The translations under genes were made by a program, and so were the position numbers. The notes beneath the pieces were generated by a model, which saw only the letters and a program-made list of their open reading frames with translations, was not told where the DNA came from and ran no database searches. Below, piece by piece: positions 27,310 through 36,415 of a stretch of 64,000 nt of DNA. The stretch spans positions 1 to 64,000 of the forward strand of contig CAZAUQ010000001.1 of assembly GCA_964488495.1 (NCBI GenBank), read 5' to 3'. This stretch comes from UBA1402 sp964488495. Its GTDB lineage: Bacteria > Bacteroidota > Bacteroidia > Bacteroidales > UBA1402. How positions within the stretch are numbered: the stretch's first letter is position 1; each line of letters begins with the position of its first letter.

Positions 27310-28559
27310 TTTATATGAAAAGCATATTAATTAAAAATATACTACTGGATCACAAGTCTCAGGATGTCCTGATCGAAGGCAATCGCTTTTCGCGCATCGA
27401 AACGACCATTGATTCACCGGCAGATCAGATTATTGATGGAAAGGGCAAGGCTCTGATTCCTCCCTTCTACAATGCGCATACCCACGCTGCCATGTCGCTG
27501 CTTAGGGGTTGTGCTGAAGATATGCCCTTGACAGAGTGGTTACAGCAGAAAATCTGGCCCCTGGAGGCCAGAATGCAAGGCGAAGATTTGTATACAGGCA
27601 CCCGCCTGGCCATCCTGGAAATGATCAAGTCGGGCACGGTGTTTTTCAGTGATATGTATTTCAATGTCCCGGTGACTATACAGGCTGTGGAAGAAATGGG
27701 CATCAGGGCTGCCATTGGCGTTACTTTTCTGGAAAGTAACGGCACAAAATACGTCGAACGGGGCTTGCGTTTTCTTGAAAATCTTCCCGAAACTTCATCA
27801 CGTGTGAAGATTACCATTACACCCCATGCTGTCTATACAGTTAGTGCAGATTTGTTTAGACGTCTTGCCGCTATTGCCCGGGAACGTTCCCTGATTATTC
27901 ATACACATTTGGCCGAAACCCGGCAGGAGGTGCAGGATTGTATTTCGGCACACGGCATGAGTCCTGTGCGCTGGCTCGATCATCTGGGCTTGCTGGGGCC
28001 CGGCACAGTAGCGGCACACGTTATTCACGCTGACGACTATGAATTGGATTTACTCAGGGACAGAGGGGTCTGGCTGGTGCATAATCCCAGCTCCAACATG
28101 AAACTGGGCTCCGGTGTTTTCCGCAGCGCAGACATCATTGATAAAAAATTAAAGGTAGCATTGGGTACCGACGGTTGTTCTTCCAATAATAACCTTGACA
28201 TGCGCGAAGAAATGAAGATTGCCGCTCTGCTGGCTAAGGTGCATTACGGACCCGAAGTGTTGAAGGTTGAAGAGGTTTTTCGTTGGGCAACCCTGAATGG
28301 AGCGAATGCTTACGGTCTGGATGCCGGCGAGATTGCCGTGGGTAAATTGGCTGATGCTTTAATCATTGACCTGAACAATGTACGTATGGTGCCTTCGTAC
28401 GATTTGCTTTCGAATTGGGTCTATTCCGCTGACACTTCCTGCATAGACAGTGTTATCTGTGACGGTAAGTTTCTGATGCAGGGTGGAAAGGTCCCTGGTG
28501 AAGAACTTATTTTGAAAGAAGCCTTAAATGCAGCCTCTAAGCTGGCTGAAAATAAGTAA
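27306..28559 (+). CDS. Amidohydrolase of the SAH/5'-methylthioadenosine deaminase family
   Basis: Metal-dependent deaminase of 417 residues. Zinc ligands are visible in PFYNAHTHAAMSLLRG (HxH near residues 57-59), HTHLAETRQE, HVIHADDYE and LGTDGCSSNNNLD. The segment DMPLTEWLQQKIWPLEA is typical of the MtaD/DadD/TrzA group that deaminates SAH, MTA or adenosine-type substrates to inosine forms. The start is ATG 27306, overlapping the preceding stop, or ATG 27315. Its tight coupling to a SahH homologue supports a role in SAH salvage, with the deaminated product S-inosylhomocysteine as a candidate intermediate. Substrate assignment is inference. Confidence 0.85.
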   Translation: MIYMKSILIKNILLDHKSQDVLIEGNRFSRIETTIDSPADQIIDGKGKALIPPFYNAHTHAAMSLLRGCAEDMPLTEWLQQKIWPLEARMQGEDLYTGTRLAILEMIKSGTVFFSDMYFNVPVTIQAVEEMGIRAAIGVTFLESNGTKYVERGLRFLENLPETSSRVKITITPHAVYTVSADLFRRLAAIARERSLIIHTHLAETRQEVQDCISAHGMSPVRWLDHLGLLGPGTVAAHVIHADDYELDLLRDRGVWLVHNPSSNMKLGSGVFRSADIIDKKLKVALGTDGCSSNNNLDMREEMKIAALLAKVHYGPEVLKVEEVFRWATLNGANAYGLDAGEIAVGKLADALIIDLNNVRMVPSYDLLSNWVYSADTSCIDSVICDGKFLMQGGKVPGEELILKEALNAASKLAENK

Positions 28560-28608
28560 TCAGGACTAAAACAAGTCGTCCTTTAGAGCAGGAATACCAG
28601 AAACATAC

Positions 28609-28616
28609 TATATTTG
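28609..28616 (+). promoter_or_regulatory. -7 box upstream of the class I aminotransferase gene
   Basis: TATATTTG matches the Bacteroidota consensus, 26 bases before the ATG at 28642. A TTTA at 28582-28585 is a weak, slightly distant -33 candidate. Confidence 0.5.
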
Positions 28617-28641
28617 CAGTATTTTTAACAAGCTATACTTT

Positions 28642-29841
28642 ATGCCAATTTCATCACGCCGGGGAGCTCTAATGCCCGAATCGCCCATCCGCAAACTGGT
28701 ACCCCTGAGCAGGCAGGCCATTGCCAGAGGAGTCAAAATTTATCATCTTAACATAGGTCAGCCCGACATCAAGACTCCCCAGGTAGGCTTAGATGCTTTA
28801 AAAAATATTGATCGTTCCATTTTGGAATATACTCCCAGCGAAGGTTTGCTGAGTTTACGCAAAAAGCTGGCCGGTTATTACCAAAAATTTCGCATCGATG
28901 TTGATGCAGAGGATATTATAATTACTACCGGCGGTTCCGAAGCCGTACTGTTTGCCATGATGGCCTGCCTTGATCCGGGAGATGAAATCATTGTTCCGGA
29001 ACCGGCCTATGCCAACTATACAGCCTTTGCGGTGTCTTGCGGTGCGGTAATCAGGCCTTTTTTACTGAACATCGAAAACGGTTTCGCCATGCCTCCTGCC
29101 GAGGAATTCGAAAAGATGATCACTCCGCGTACCAGGGCGATACTGATAAGCAATCCCAACAATCCCACCGGTTATCTTTACAATCGCAAGGAGCTGGAAG
29201 ACATCCGTGACCTGGTAAAAAAGTACGACTTGTATTTATTTTCGGATGAGGTTTATCGGGAGTTTTGCTATACCGGGGCTCCGCATATTTCTTCTTTTCA
29301 TCTCGAGGGCATACGCGACAATGTGATTTTGATTGATTCTGTTTCTAAACGTTACAGCGAATGCGGTATCCGCATTGGAGCCCTTATCAGTAAAAATGCA
29401 CAAGTTCGCAAAAATGTGATGAAGTTTTGCCAGGCCCGTTTATGTCCGCCTTTGATTGGCCAGTTGGTGGCCGAAGCTTCTTTGGACGTTCATGAAAACT
29501 ACATGGAAGAAGTATACGAAGAATACCTTGGGCGCAGAAATTTTATGATTGAGGCAATTAATAAAATTCCCGGTTGTTATTCACCTATGCCTATGGGGGC
29601 TTTTTATACTGTAGCCCGTTTACCCATTGACGATGCCGATCATTTTTGCGCCTGGTTGCTGGATAGTTTTGAATACGATCATAAAACCATAATGGTTGCT
29701 CCGGCATCGGGCTTTTATTCTGCTCCCAACGTCGGCAGAAACGAAGTAAGGCTGGCCTATGTCCTGAACAAAGATGATCTGACAACGGCCATGATGCTTT
29801 TGGAAAAGGCGCTTGAAACATATCCCGGCCGAACCATTTGA
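28642..29841 (+). CDS. Class I/II PLP-dependent aminotransferase
   Basis: A 399-residue fold-type I aminotransferase of the aspartate/aromatic group. Visible are GQPDIKTP near residue 39, ITTGGSEAVLFAM near 93-105, ISNPNNPTGYLYN near 171-183, the PLP lysine in DSVSKRYSECGIR (about K239) and a C-terminal RLAYVLN. Specificity (aspartate, methionine/keto-acid or aromatic) cannot be read from sequence. In this neighbourhood of SAH and homocysteine genes, transamination of a methionine-cycle keto acid is one possibility, but it is unsupported. It has its own promoter box. Confidence 0.88.
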   Translation: MPISSRRGALMPESPIRKLVPLSRQAIARGVKIYHLNIGQPDIKTPQVGLDALKNIDRSILEYTPSEGLLSLRKKLAGYYQKFRIDVDAEDIIITTGGSEAVLFAMMACLDPGDEIIVPEPAYANYTAFAVSCGAVIRPFLLNIENGFAMPPAEEFEKMITPRTRAILISNPNNPTGYLYNRKELEDIRDLVKKYDLYLFSDEVYREFCYTGAPHISSFHLEGIRDNVILIDSVSKRYSECGIRIGALISKNAQVRKNVMKFCQARLCPPLIGQLVAEASLDVHENYMEEVYEEYLGRRNFMIEAINKIPGCYSPMPMGAFYTVARLPIDDADHFCAWLLDSFEYDHKTIMVAPASGFYSAPNVGRNEVRLAYVLNKDDLTTAMMLLEKALETYPGRTI

Positions 29842-29896
29842 TGGCTGAATGCAAAGCCTTAAGGCTATCGAAAGAATTGTCTATCAAGTCTGAATA

Positions 29897-31144
29897 TTGA
29901 GTTTAGAGTATTTTATAGCTAAACGCTTGTTCTTCAAAACCGAAGATCAAAAGCAAGTTTCACGGCCGGCAGTACGCATAGCTACTCTGGGTATAGCGAC
30001 GGGCCTGGCGGTGATGCTGATTGCCGTGGCAGTGGTGGTAGGATTCAAGCGTCAGGTGGAAAAAAACATCATTGGCCTGAGTTCTCATATTCAGGTAACC
30101 AGCTATCAATCGAATTACTCTTACGAGATGGCAGCCATGGAGCTGCCCGAACAGTTGCCCGAACAACTGAAGTCCGTCCCCGGAGTACGACATGTGCAGC
30201 GTTTTTCTACCAAGCCGGGTATAATCAAGACGGGAGATTCATTTCAAACCCTTGTTTTTAAAGGTTTTGGCCGGGATTTTGATTGGAATTTTCTTAAACG
30301 CTACCTACTGGAGGGCTCTTTACCCGAATTAAACGACAGTCTGCCCTCAACACAAGTGCTACTCTCCAGTGAAATTGCCCGTCGCCTGAAATTGAAACCG
30401 GGCGATAAATTGCTTTGCTATTTTACCCGGGACGAACAATTATACACCCGTCAGTGGGAACTGTGCGGCATTTTTGAAACCCATTTTTCGGAATTTGACA
30501 AAGTGTTTGCATTGGTCGACGACAGGCAAATTGTCCGGCTGAACACCTGGGATAATAATCAGACAGGAGGCCTGGAGATATTTGTCGAAAATATCAGGGA
30601 CCTGCCTCAGGTAGAGAGCGATGTATATAATTTGCTGTTTCAAACAGGGAATCTCCAAGGCAATGCCTACATGGTACAATCGGTGTACGACCTGAATCCC
30701 GACATGTTTGGCTGGCTCGATCTGCTGGATATGAATGTCTGGCTGATATTGGTGCTGATGATTTTTGTGTCGGGTTTTAATATGATTTCCGGTTTACTGA
30801 TTCTGATTCTGGAACGTACCAACCTGATTGGCATGCTTAAGGCAATGGGTGCAGACAATATATCGGTGCGCAAGGTTTTTTTGTATCTTTCGTCCTTCCT
30901 GATTGGCAAGGGTATGTTCTGGGGCAATGTGTTGGGCCTGGGATTGTGCCTGCTGCAGTATTTTTTCCGCTTTCTGAAACTGGATCCTGCGGTGTACTAT
31001 GTCGATGCCGTTCCCGTAGAATTGAATCTCTGGTATATTATATTGCTCAACCTGGGTACTTTACTTGCTTCACTGCTCATGATACTGGGGCCTTCGGCTC
31101 TGGTAGCCAGAATTAGTCCGGTCAAAGCCATTCGCTTTGATTAA
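29897..31144 (+). CDS. LolC/LolE-type ABC transporter permease with a TTG start
   Basis: Inner-membrane permease of 415 residues in the MacB/LolC-E/FtsX family, which moves lipoproteins or lipids toward the outer membrane. It has one N-terminal transmembrane segment (about residues 26-48), a large periplasmic domain and three C-terminal segments (about 275-300, 325-350, 375-400). The ERTNLIGMLKAMGADNISVRKVF text is the usual coupling region. An in-frame TGA at 29891-29893 leaves TTG 29897 as the only reasonable start that keeps the first transmembrane segment. No ATPase subunit gene is adjacent. Confidence 0.85.
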   Translation: MSLEYFIAKRLFFKTEDQKQVSRPAVRIATLGIATGLAVMLIAVAVVVGFKRQVEKNIIGLSSHIQVTSYQSNYSYEMAAMELPEQLPEQLKSVPGVRHVQRFSTKPGIIKTGDSFQTLVFKGFGRDFDWNFLKRYLLEGSLPELNDSLPSTQVLLSSEIARRLKLKPGDKLLCYFTRDEQLYTRQWELCGIFETHFSEFDKVFALVDDRQIVRLNTWDNNQTGGLEIFVENIRDLPQVESDVYNLLFQTGNLQGNAYMVQSVYDLNPDMFGWLDLLDMNVWLILVLMIFVSGFNMISGLLILILERTNLIGMLKAMGADNISVRKVFLYLSSFLIGKGMFWGNVLGLGLCLLQYFFRFLKLDPAVYYVDAVPVELNLWYIILLNLGTLLASLLMILGPSALVARISPVKAIRFD

Positions 31145-31179
31145 TCCTGAATTTTCTCGCTGATTCTGAATTTTTCCTG

Positions 31180-31187
31180 TATTTTTG
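31180..31187 (+). promoter_or_regulatory. -7 box upstream of the homocysteine methyltransferase gene
   Basis: TATTTTTG matches TAnnTTTG and lies 20 bases before ATG 31207. The -33 region is not convincing. Confidence 0.45.
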
Positions 31188-31206
31188 TCCGTAGATCAAA
31201 CATACT

Positions 31207-32097
31207 ATGGGGAAAATAATTGAATTGCTCAAAAAACAAAAACACCTCGTTTCCGATGGAGCATGGGGAACTTTTCTGCAAGCCAAAGGCATGCAAGCCG
31301 GCACCTGCCCGGAACTATGGAACATTGACCATCCCGAAGCGGTGAGCGACATCGCCCGCAATTATCTGGAGGCAGGAGCCGATATGACCGAAACCAACAG
31401 TTTTGGTGGTAATTCCTGCAAATTAGCCCATTACGGCTTGTCCGGCCAGGCTTATGAAATCAATCGTGCTGCGGCAGCTCTGTCCAGAAAAGCCGCCGGC
31501 CCGGACAAGATAGTGCTGGGATCGGTGGGCCCGACAGGCAAATTCCTGATGATGGGTGACCTTAGTTCAGAAGAGATGTTCGAGGTATTTTACGAGCAAT
31601 GTCAGGCTCTCAAAGAAGGAGGGGCCGATGCCATAGTGGTAGAAACCATGACCGACCTGGAAGAAGCCGTAATTGCGGTTCGTGCTGCAGCCAAAACAGG
31701 CCTGGATGTGCTTTGTACCATGACTTTTGATCCCTTGGTTGGCGGCGGCTACAGAACCATGATGGGTGTTTCGCCCTCCGATATGATTCAGCCCCTGATC
31801 GAAGCCGGAGCCTCGGTGATAGGCAGTAATTGCGGCAATGGTTCCAAAGGCATGATCGATATTGTGCGCGAAATCCGCAGTGTGAATACAGAGATTCCGA
31901 TCTTGATTCAGGCCAACGCCGGCTTGCCGGTTTTTAAAGACGGACAGACCCTCTTTCCTGAATCTCCCGAAGAAATGGCAGCCTCTGTTCCCGAATTAAT
32001 AACAGCCGGAGCCAACATTATTGGCGCTTGTTGCGGCAGTACACCTGCACATATCAGGGCTATAGCTGCCAGAGTCAGAAATTATCCGCAACAATGA
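31207..32097 (+). CDS. Homocysteine S-methyltransferase family protein
   Basis: A 296-residue zinc-dependent methyltransferase domain, like the homocysteine-binding part of MetH or BHMT/MmuM. The start VSDGAWGTFLQAKGMQ, then ETNSFGG near 62-68, and the zinc ligands in IGSNCGNGSKG (about C205) and GACCGSTPAHIRA (about C272, C273) are all present. It would transfer a methyl group to homocysteine to form methionine. The donor is unknown, because no cobalamin or folate domain is attached. Its stop overlaps the ATG of the PatB/MalY lyase gene (ATGA), linking homocysteine supply and use. Confidence 0.9.
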   Translation: MGKIIELLKKQKHLVSDGAWGTFLQAKGMQAGTCPELWNIDHPEAVSDIARNYLEAGADMTETNSFGGNSCKLAHYGLSGQAYEINRAAAALSRKAAGPDKIVLGSVGPTGKFLMMGDLSSEEMFEVFYEQCQALKEGGADAIVVETMTDLEEAVIAVRAAAKTGLDVLCTMTFDPLVGGGYRTMMGVSPSDMIQPLIEAGASVIGSNCGNGSKGMIDIVREIRSVNTEIPILIQANAGLPVFKDGQTLFPESPEEMAASVPELITAGANIIGACCGSTPAHIRAIAARVRNYPQQ

Positions 32098-33263
32098 AGC
32101 TGAATTTTGACGAAATTATTGACAGGCGCAACACCAACAGTCTGAAACACGATTCCTGTGCTCAGATTTTTGGCCGTGATGACGTGCTGCCGCTTTGGGT
32201 GGCCGATATGGATTTTCCTTGCTCCGAAGTAGTGATTCAGGCCATTAAGAAACGTCTGGAACATTCTGTTTTTGGATACTTTAACCACAGTGAGTCTTTT
32301 TATCAGTCCATAGTGGGCTGGATGCGTAGACGGCATGCCTGGGAAATAGAAAAAGACTGGATTTGTTTCAGCCCCGGAGTGGTTTCAGGTCTGGCTATGG
32401 CTGTGCAGGCATTCAGTCAGCCCGGTGATAAAATCATAGTACAGCCTCCTGTTTATCACCCCTTTTATTATGTAGTCGAAAAGCAAAACCGGATTTTACT
32501 CTTTAATAAGCTTATCCAAAAAGAGGATCAATACAGCATGAATTTTTCTGATTTGGAAGAAAAAATAAAGTCGGGGGCCAAAATGCTGTTATTGTGTAAT
32601 CCTCACAACCCGGTTGGCCGATGCTGGACAAAAGATGAATTGCAAAGGTTGGCTGAATTATGTCTGAAATACCATTGTCTTGTGATATCTGATGAGATAC
32701 ATTCCGATTTAATAATGGAAGGCCATGTACATACACCCATGGCCAGCCTGAGCCCTTCAATAGCTGCCAATACCGTCACTTTTATGGCTCCCAGTAAAAC
32801 TTTCAATCTGGCCGGCATGGCAAGTTCCGAGTCAATAATACCGAATGCCGTTTTGAGAAAGGCCTTTTGCAAAATCAGCAGTGAAGTATTGCACGTTAAC
32901 CTCGGCAATACCTTTGGCGACATAGCCCTGGAAGCGGCCTATACCCATGGCGAAATCTGGCTGGATGCTTTGTTGGATTATCTCAACGGGAATCTGCTGT
33001 ATATAAACGACTTTATTTCGAGTCAGCTTCCCTCACTCAGACTTTATCGCCACGAGGCTACCTATTTGGTCTGGGTGAATTTTTCAGCCTTGGGTTTGGA
33101 TCACAAGGCGTTGCAACATAAACTGGTGCATGAGGCCGGATTGGGTTTTAGCGAAGGCAGCATTTTCGGACCGGGAGGGGAGCAACATATGCGCATAAAT
33201 ATTGCCTGTCCGCGCTCTGTGCTGGAAACAGCCATGAAACGCCTGCATGCTTGCTGCGTTTAA
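32094..33263 (+). CDS. PatB/MalY-family cystathionine beta-lyase-type PLP enzyme
   Basis: A 389-residue fold-type I enzyme cleaving C-S bonds, typically cystathionine to homocysteine, pyruvate and ammonia. It opens with FDEIIDRRNTNSLKHD, the signature N terminus of this group. LLLCNPHNPVGRCW lies near 164-177 and the PLP lysine is in FMAPSKTFNLAGMA (about K233). ATG 32094 overlaps the stop of the methyltransferase and gives the family's standard N terminus; an upstream in-frame start at 32028 would lie inside the previous gene. MalY-like enzymes sometimes also regulate transcription, which is not shown here. Confidence 0.9.
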   Translation: MKLNFDEIIDRRNTNSLKHDSCAQIFGRDDVLPLWVADMDFPCSEVVIQAIKKRLEHSVFGYFNHSESFYQSIVGWMRRRHAWEIEKDWICFSPGVVSGLAMAVQAFSQPGDKIIVQPPVYHPFYYVVEKQNRILLFNKLIQKEDQYSMNFSDLEEKIKSGAKMLLLCNPHNPVGRCWTKDELQRLAELCLKYHCLVISDEIHSDLIMEGHVHTPMASLSPSIAANTVTFMAPSKTFNLAGMASSESIIPNAVLRKAFCKISSEVLHVNLGNTFGDIALEAAYTHGEIWLDALLDYLNGNLLYINDFISSQLPSLRLYRHEATYLVWVNFSALGLDHKALQHKLVHEAGLGFSEGSIFGPGGEQHMRINIACPRSVLETAMKRLHACCV

Positions 33264-33281
33264 AGAAAAAAATTATCTTTG
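33251..33281 (+). promoter_or_regulatory. Promoter of the GH51-rhamnose gene cluster
   Basis: TTGC (33251-33254) and TATCTTTG (33274-33281) are 19 bases apart. The -7 box is a full match and the -33 a partial one. It lies 44 bases upstream of ATG 33325. Confidence 0.5.
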
Positions 33282-33324
33282 CTGCATAAAGCTTTTTTCA
33301 ACAAACTAACTAATTCTGATCGCT

Positions 33325-34875
33325 ATGAAAAAACACCTTCTTGTTCTGACAGCTGTTTTTGGCATTGCTGCCATAGCTGTTTCTGCAGAAAAGGCCAATC
33401 TGGTTGTCAATGCCGATCAACCGGGTGCGCAAATCAGCAAACATATTTACGGGCATTTTGCCGAACATCTGGGTAATTGTATTTACGGTGGCATCTGGGT
33501 AGGTCCTGAATCGACTATACCCAATACCAATGGATACCGCAACGACATTATTTCAGCCCTCAAACACATACAGATTCCCAATTTGCGCTGGCCCGGAGGT
33601 TGTTTTGCCGATGAATATCACTGGAAAGACGGCATCGGACCCAAAGCAAGCCGGCCCAAAATGATCAACACCCATTGGGGCGGAGTGGTAGAAGACAATT
33701 CCTTTGGTACACACGAATTTCTGAATTTTTGCGAACTGATAGGCACTGAGCCATATATCTGTGGAAATGTGGGCAGCGGAACAGTTGAGGAAATGTCCAA
33801 GTGGGTGGAATACATCACTTTCGACGGCGAGTCTCCCATGGCCAATCTGCGTCGTGAGAACGGACGCGACAAACCCTGGAAAGTGAAATTCTGGGGTGTC
33901 GGCAACGAAAACTGGGGTTGCGGAGGAAATATGACTCCTGAACATTACGCCAACCTGTACAGAAATTATGCCACTTACTGCCGAAATTATGGAGACAACC
34001 GTTTGTTCAAAATTGCAGGTGGAGCCAATTCTTCAGATTATAACTGGACCGAAGTGATGATGAAAAACGTCGGTGCCGGACAAATGTGGGGCCTTTCACT
34101 GCATCATTATACCGTTCCCAAAGGTTGGGGTCCCGGAGGTAAAGGATCCGCTACAGATTTTACCGAAGAGGAATACTTTACAACGATGGAAAAGAGTTTG
34201 TTTATGGATGAGCTGATCGGTAATCATGTGGCCATCATGGACAAATACGATCCCCGCAAAAGAGTCGCCTTCTGTGTAGATGAATGGGGAGCGTGGTACG
34301 ACGTGGAGCCCGGTACCAATCCCGGTTTCCTCTATCAGCAAAACACCCTGCGCGATGCGTTGCTTTGTGCCGCCACCATGAATATTTTCCACAAATACTG
34401 CGACCGTGTCCGTATGGCCAACATTGCACAAATGGTGAATGTGTTGCAGGCCATTATTCTGACTAAAGAAGATAAGATGGTGCTTACTCCCACCTATCAT
34501 GTTTATGATATGTACAAAGTACATCAAGATGCCACTTACATACCCGTCGAAATACTGAGTCCGGTGTACAAGTTGGCTAACAGATCCTTGCCTGCTTTAA
34601 ATGTGAGTGCTTCGAAAGATGCTCAGGGAGTGATACATATATCAATAGTTAACATCGATCCCCAAAACGATATTGAGGCCTTTTGCCTGTTGAAGGAAAT
34701 GGATGCTAAAAATGTGAGCGGAATAATATTGAGTTCCGATAATCTATCAGACAAAAACACCTTCGAAGATGCGCAAAAAGTCGTACTCAAGGAGTTTAAA
34801 AAAGCCAAAATATCCAAAGACGAACTAAACCTTACAGTTCCCGCCAAATCTGTAATAACTTTGACCATTCAATAA
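33325..34875 (+). CDS. Secreted GH51 alpha-L-arabinofuranosidase
   Basis: A 516-residue exported enzyme that removes alpha-L-arabinofuranosyl groups from arabinan, arabinoxylan or pectin side chains. The signal peptide is about residues 1-21 (cleavage near VSA/EKA). The acid/base Glu is in FWGVGNENWGCGG (E195) and the nucleophile Glu in AFCVDEWGAWYD (E320), both intact. A C-terminal beta-sandwich domain is consistent with the length. The rhamnulokinase gene follows after 37 bases, which suggests joint use of arabinose- and rhamnose-containing pectin (rhamnogalacturonan I). Confidence 0.94.
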   Translation: MKKHLLVLTAVFGIAAIAVSAEKANLVVNADQPGAQISKHIYGHFAEHLGNCIYGGIWVGPESTIPNTNGYRNDIISALKHIQIPNLRWPGGCFADEYHWKDGIGPKASRPKMINTHWGGVVEDNSFGTHEFLNFCELIGTEPYICGNVGSGTVEEMSKWVEYITFDGESPMANLRRENGRDKPWKVKFWGVGNENWGCGGNMTPEHYANLYRNYATYCRNYGDNRLFKIAGGANSSDYNWTEVMMKNVGAGQMWGLSLHHYTVPKGWGPGGKGSATDFTEEEYFTTMEKSLFMDELIGNHVAIMDKYDPRKRVAFCVDEWGAWYDVEPGTNPGFLYQQNTLRDALLCAATMNIFHKYCDRVRMANIAQMVNVLQAIILTKEDKMVLTPTYHVYDMYKVHQDATYIPVEILSPVYKLANRSLPALNVSASKDAQGVIHISIVNIDPQNDIEAFCLLKEMDAKNVSGIILSSDNLSDKNTFEDAQKVVLKEFKKAKISKDELNLTVPAKSVITLTIQ

Positions 34876-34912
34876 CTAAAGGGATGTGAAGACATCTCAA
34901 ATAAACTACATA

Positions 34913-36388
34913 ATGCGGACATACAATTTTTTAGCCTTCGATTTGGGAGCCACCAGCGGACGAGCCATTTTAGGTACGCTTGGCGAAGGCAAACTCGAAA
35001 TGAAAGAATTAACCAGGTTCCCCAATCTTATTATGCCCATCAACGGCAAATCGTATTGGAATATTTTCGGACTTTATGAGTCGCTCAAAACAGGCTTAAG
35101 AGCTGCCGCAGCCTCAGGACAAAAAATTGATGCCATTGGTATTGACACCTGGGGTGTGGATTTTGTCTACGTTGGCAAGGACGGAACTTTTCTGGGTTGC
35201 CCCAGGGCTTATCGGGATCCATACACCGATGGTATTCCTGAAAAGTATTTTAAACTGATTCCCCGCAAAGAAGTATACAAACGGACCGGTATACAGATTA
35301 TGAATTTCAACAGCCTGTTTCAGCTTTATGCTGCCAAGCTGGAGAATTCTTCTGCCCTCGAAGCTGCCGACAAGATTTTATTTATGCCGGATGCCCTTTC
35401 GTATATGCTGACCGGGAAAATGGTTTGTGAATACAGTATTGCCTCCACTTCACAGATACTGAATCCCCGAAACAGAAAGTTTGATCCTTCACTGCTCGAA
35501 GCCGCCGGAATCAATCCGGACATATTGCCCGAAATAACCAATCCCGGGGTGGTGATAGGCCCGCTTTGCGATGCCCTGGCCGAAGAAAGCGGACTGGGAA
35601 AAGTACCGGTTGTAGCGGTAGCCGGACACGACACCGGCTCGGCTGTGGCTTCGGTTCCGGCCGAAAACGAATGTTTTGCCTATCTGAGTTCAGGCACTTG
35701 GTCGTTGATGGGTATTGAAGTCAAAGAACCCATCATCAACGAAGAGTCTTTTCAGATGAATTTCACTAATGAAGGCGGGGTTGACGGAACCACTCGTTTC
35801 CTGAAAAACATCACCGGTATGTGGTTGCTGGAACAATGTCGCAAGGAGTGGAAAAAGACAGGCGTATCCTATTCCTATCCCACGATCGTGGAGCTGGCCT
35901 CTTCGGCCGATGGTTTCCGTTCGCTGGTAGATCCTGATGATACCTCTTTTGCCAATCCGGCAAGTATGGTCAAGGCCATTGTAAATTATTGCGCAGCTAC
36001 CAACCAGCCTGTGCCTCAGAATCATGCACAATTCATACGCTGTATTTTTGACAGCCTGGCGCTCAAGTATAACTACGTTTTGAGCAAACTACAACAAGTG
36101 GCCAGCTTTAAAATTGAAAAACTGCACATTATTGGAGGAGGTGCCCAAAACCGCCTGCTTAACCAGTTTACTTCAAATGCCATAGGACTTCCGGTAGTGG
36201 CAGGCCCTGTGGAAGCTACTGCCATAGGCAACGTGATGATGCAGGCCAAGGCCCTGGGAGTGGTTGGAAATTTGCAGGAGATGCGTACACTTATTTCTTC
36301 TTCTATTACCACGGAAGTATTCCTGCCCCAGGACACTATTACCTGGTCGCTGGCTTATCAAAAGTATTTGAATATTATTAAAAAATAA
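34913..36388 (+). CDS. rhaB: Rhamnulokinase
   Basis: FGGY-family kinase phosphorylating L-rhamnulose. It has the N-terminal ATP motif FLAFDLGATSGRAILG, GIDTWGVDFV near 75-84, VAGHDTGSAVASVP near 245-258, YLSSGTWSLMG, and GGGAQNRLLNQFTSNA near 405. Length is 491 residues from ATG 34913. An in-frame GTG at 34886 exists but lies next to the previous stop and adds a non-conserved extension. It is followed by rhaA after 27 bases. Confidence 0.95.
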   Translation: MRTYNFLAFDLGATSGRAILGTLGEGKLEMKELTRFPNLIMPINGKSYWNIFGLYESLKTGLRAAAASGQKIDAIGIDTWGVDFVYVGKDGTFLGCPRAYRDPYTDGIPEKYFKLIPRKEVYKRTGIQIMNFNSLFQLYAAKLENSSALEAADKILFMPDALSYMLTGKMVCEYSIASTSQILNPRNRKFDPSLLEAAGINPDILPEITNPGVVIGPLCDALAEESGLGKVPVVAVAGHDTGSAVASVPAENECFAYLSSGTWSLMGIEVKEPIINEESFQMNFTNEGGVDGTTRFLKNITGMWLLEQCRKEWKKTGVSYSYPTIVELASSADGFRSLVDPDDTSFANPASMVKAIVNYCAATNQPVPQNHAQFIRCIFDSLALKYNYVLSKLQQVASFKIEKLHIIGGGAQNRLLNQFTSNAIGLPVVAGPVEATAIGNVMMQAKALGVVGNLQEMRTLISSSITTEVFLPQDTITWSLAYQKYLNIIKK

Positions 36389-36415
36389 TCATTAACCCTT
36401 AAAAACTAGAACATT

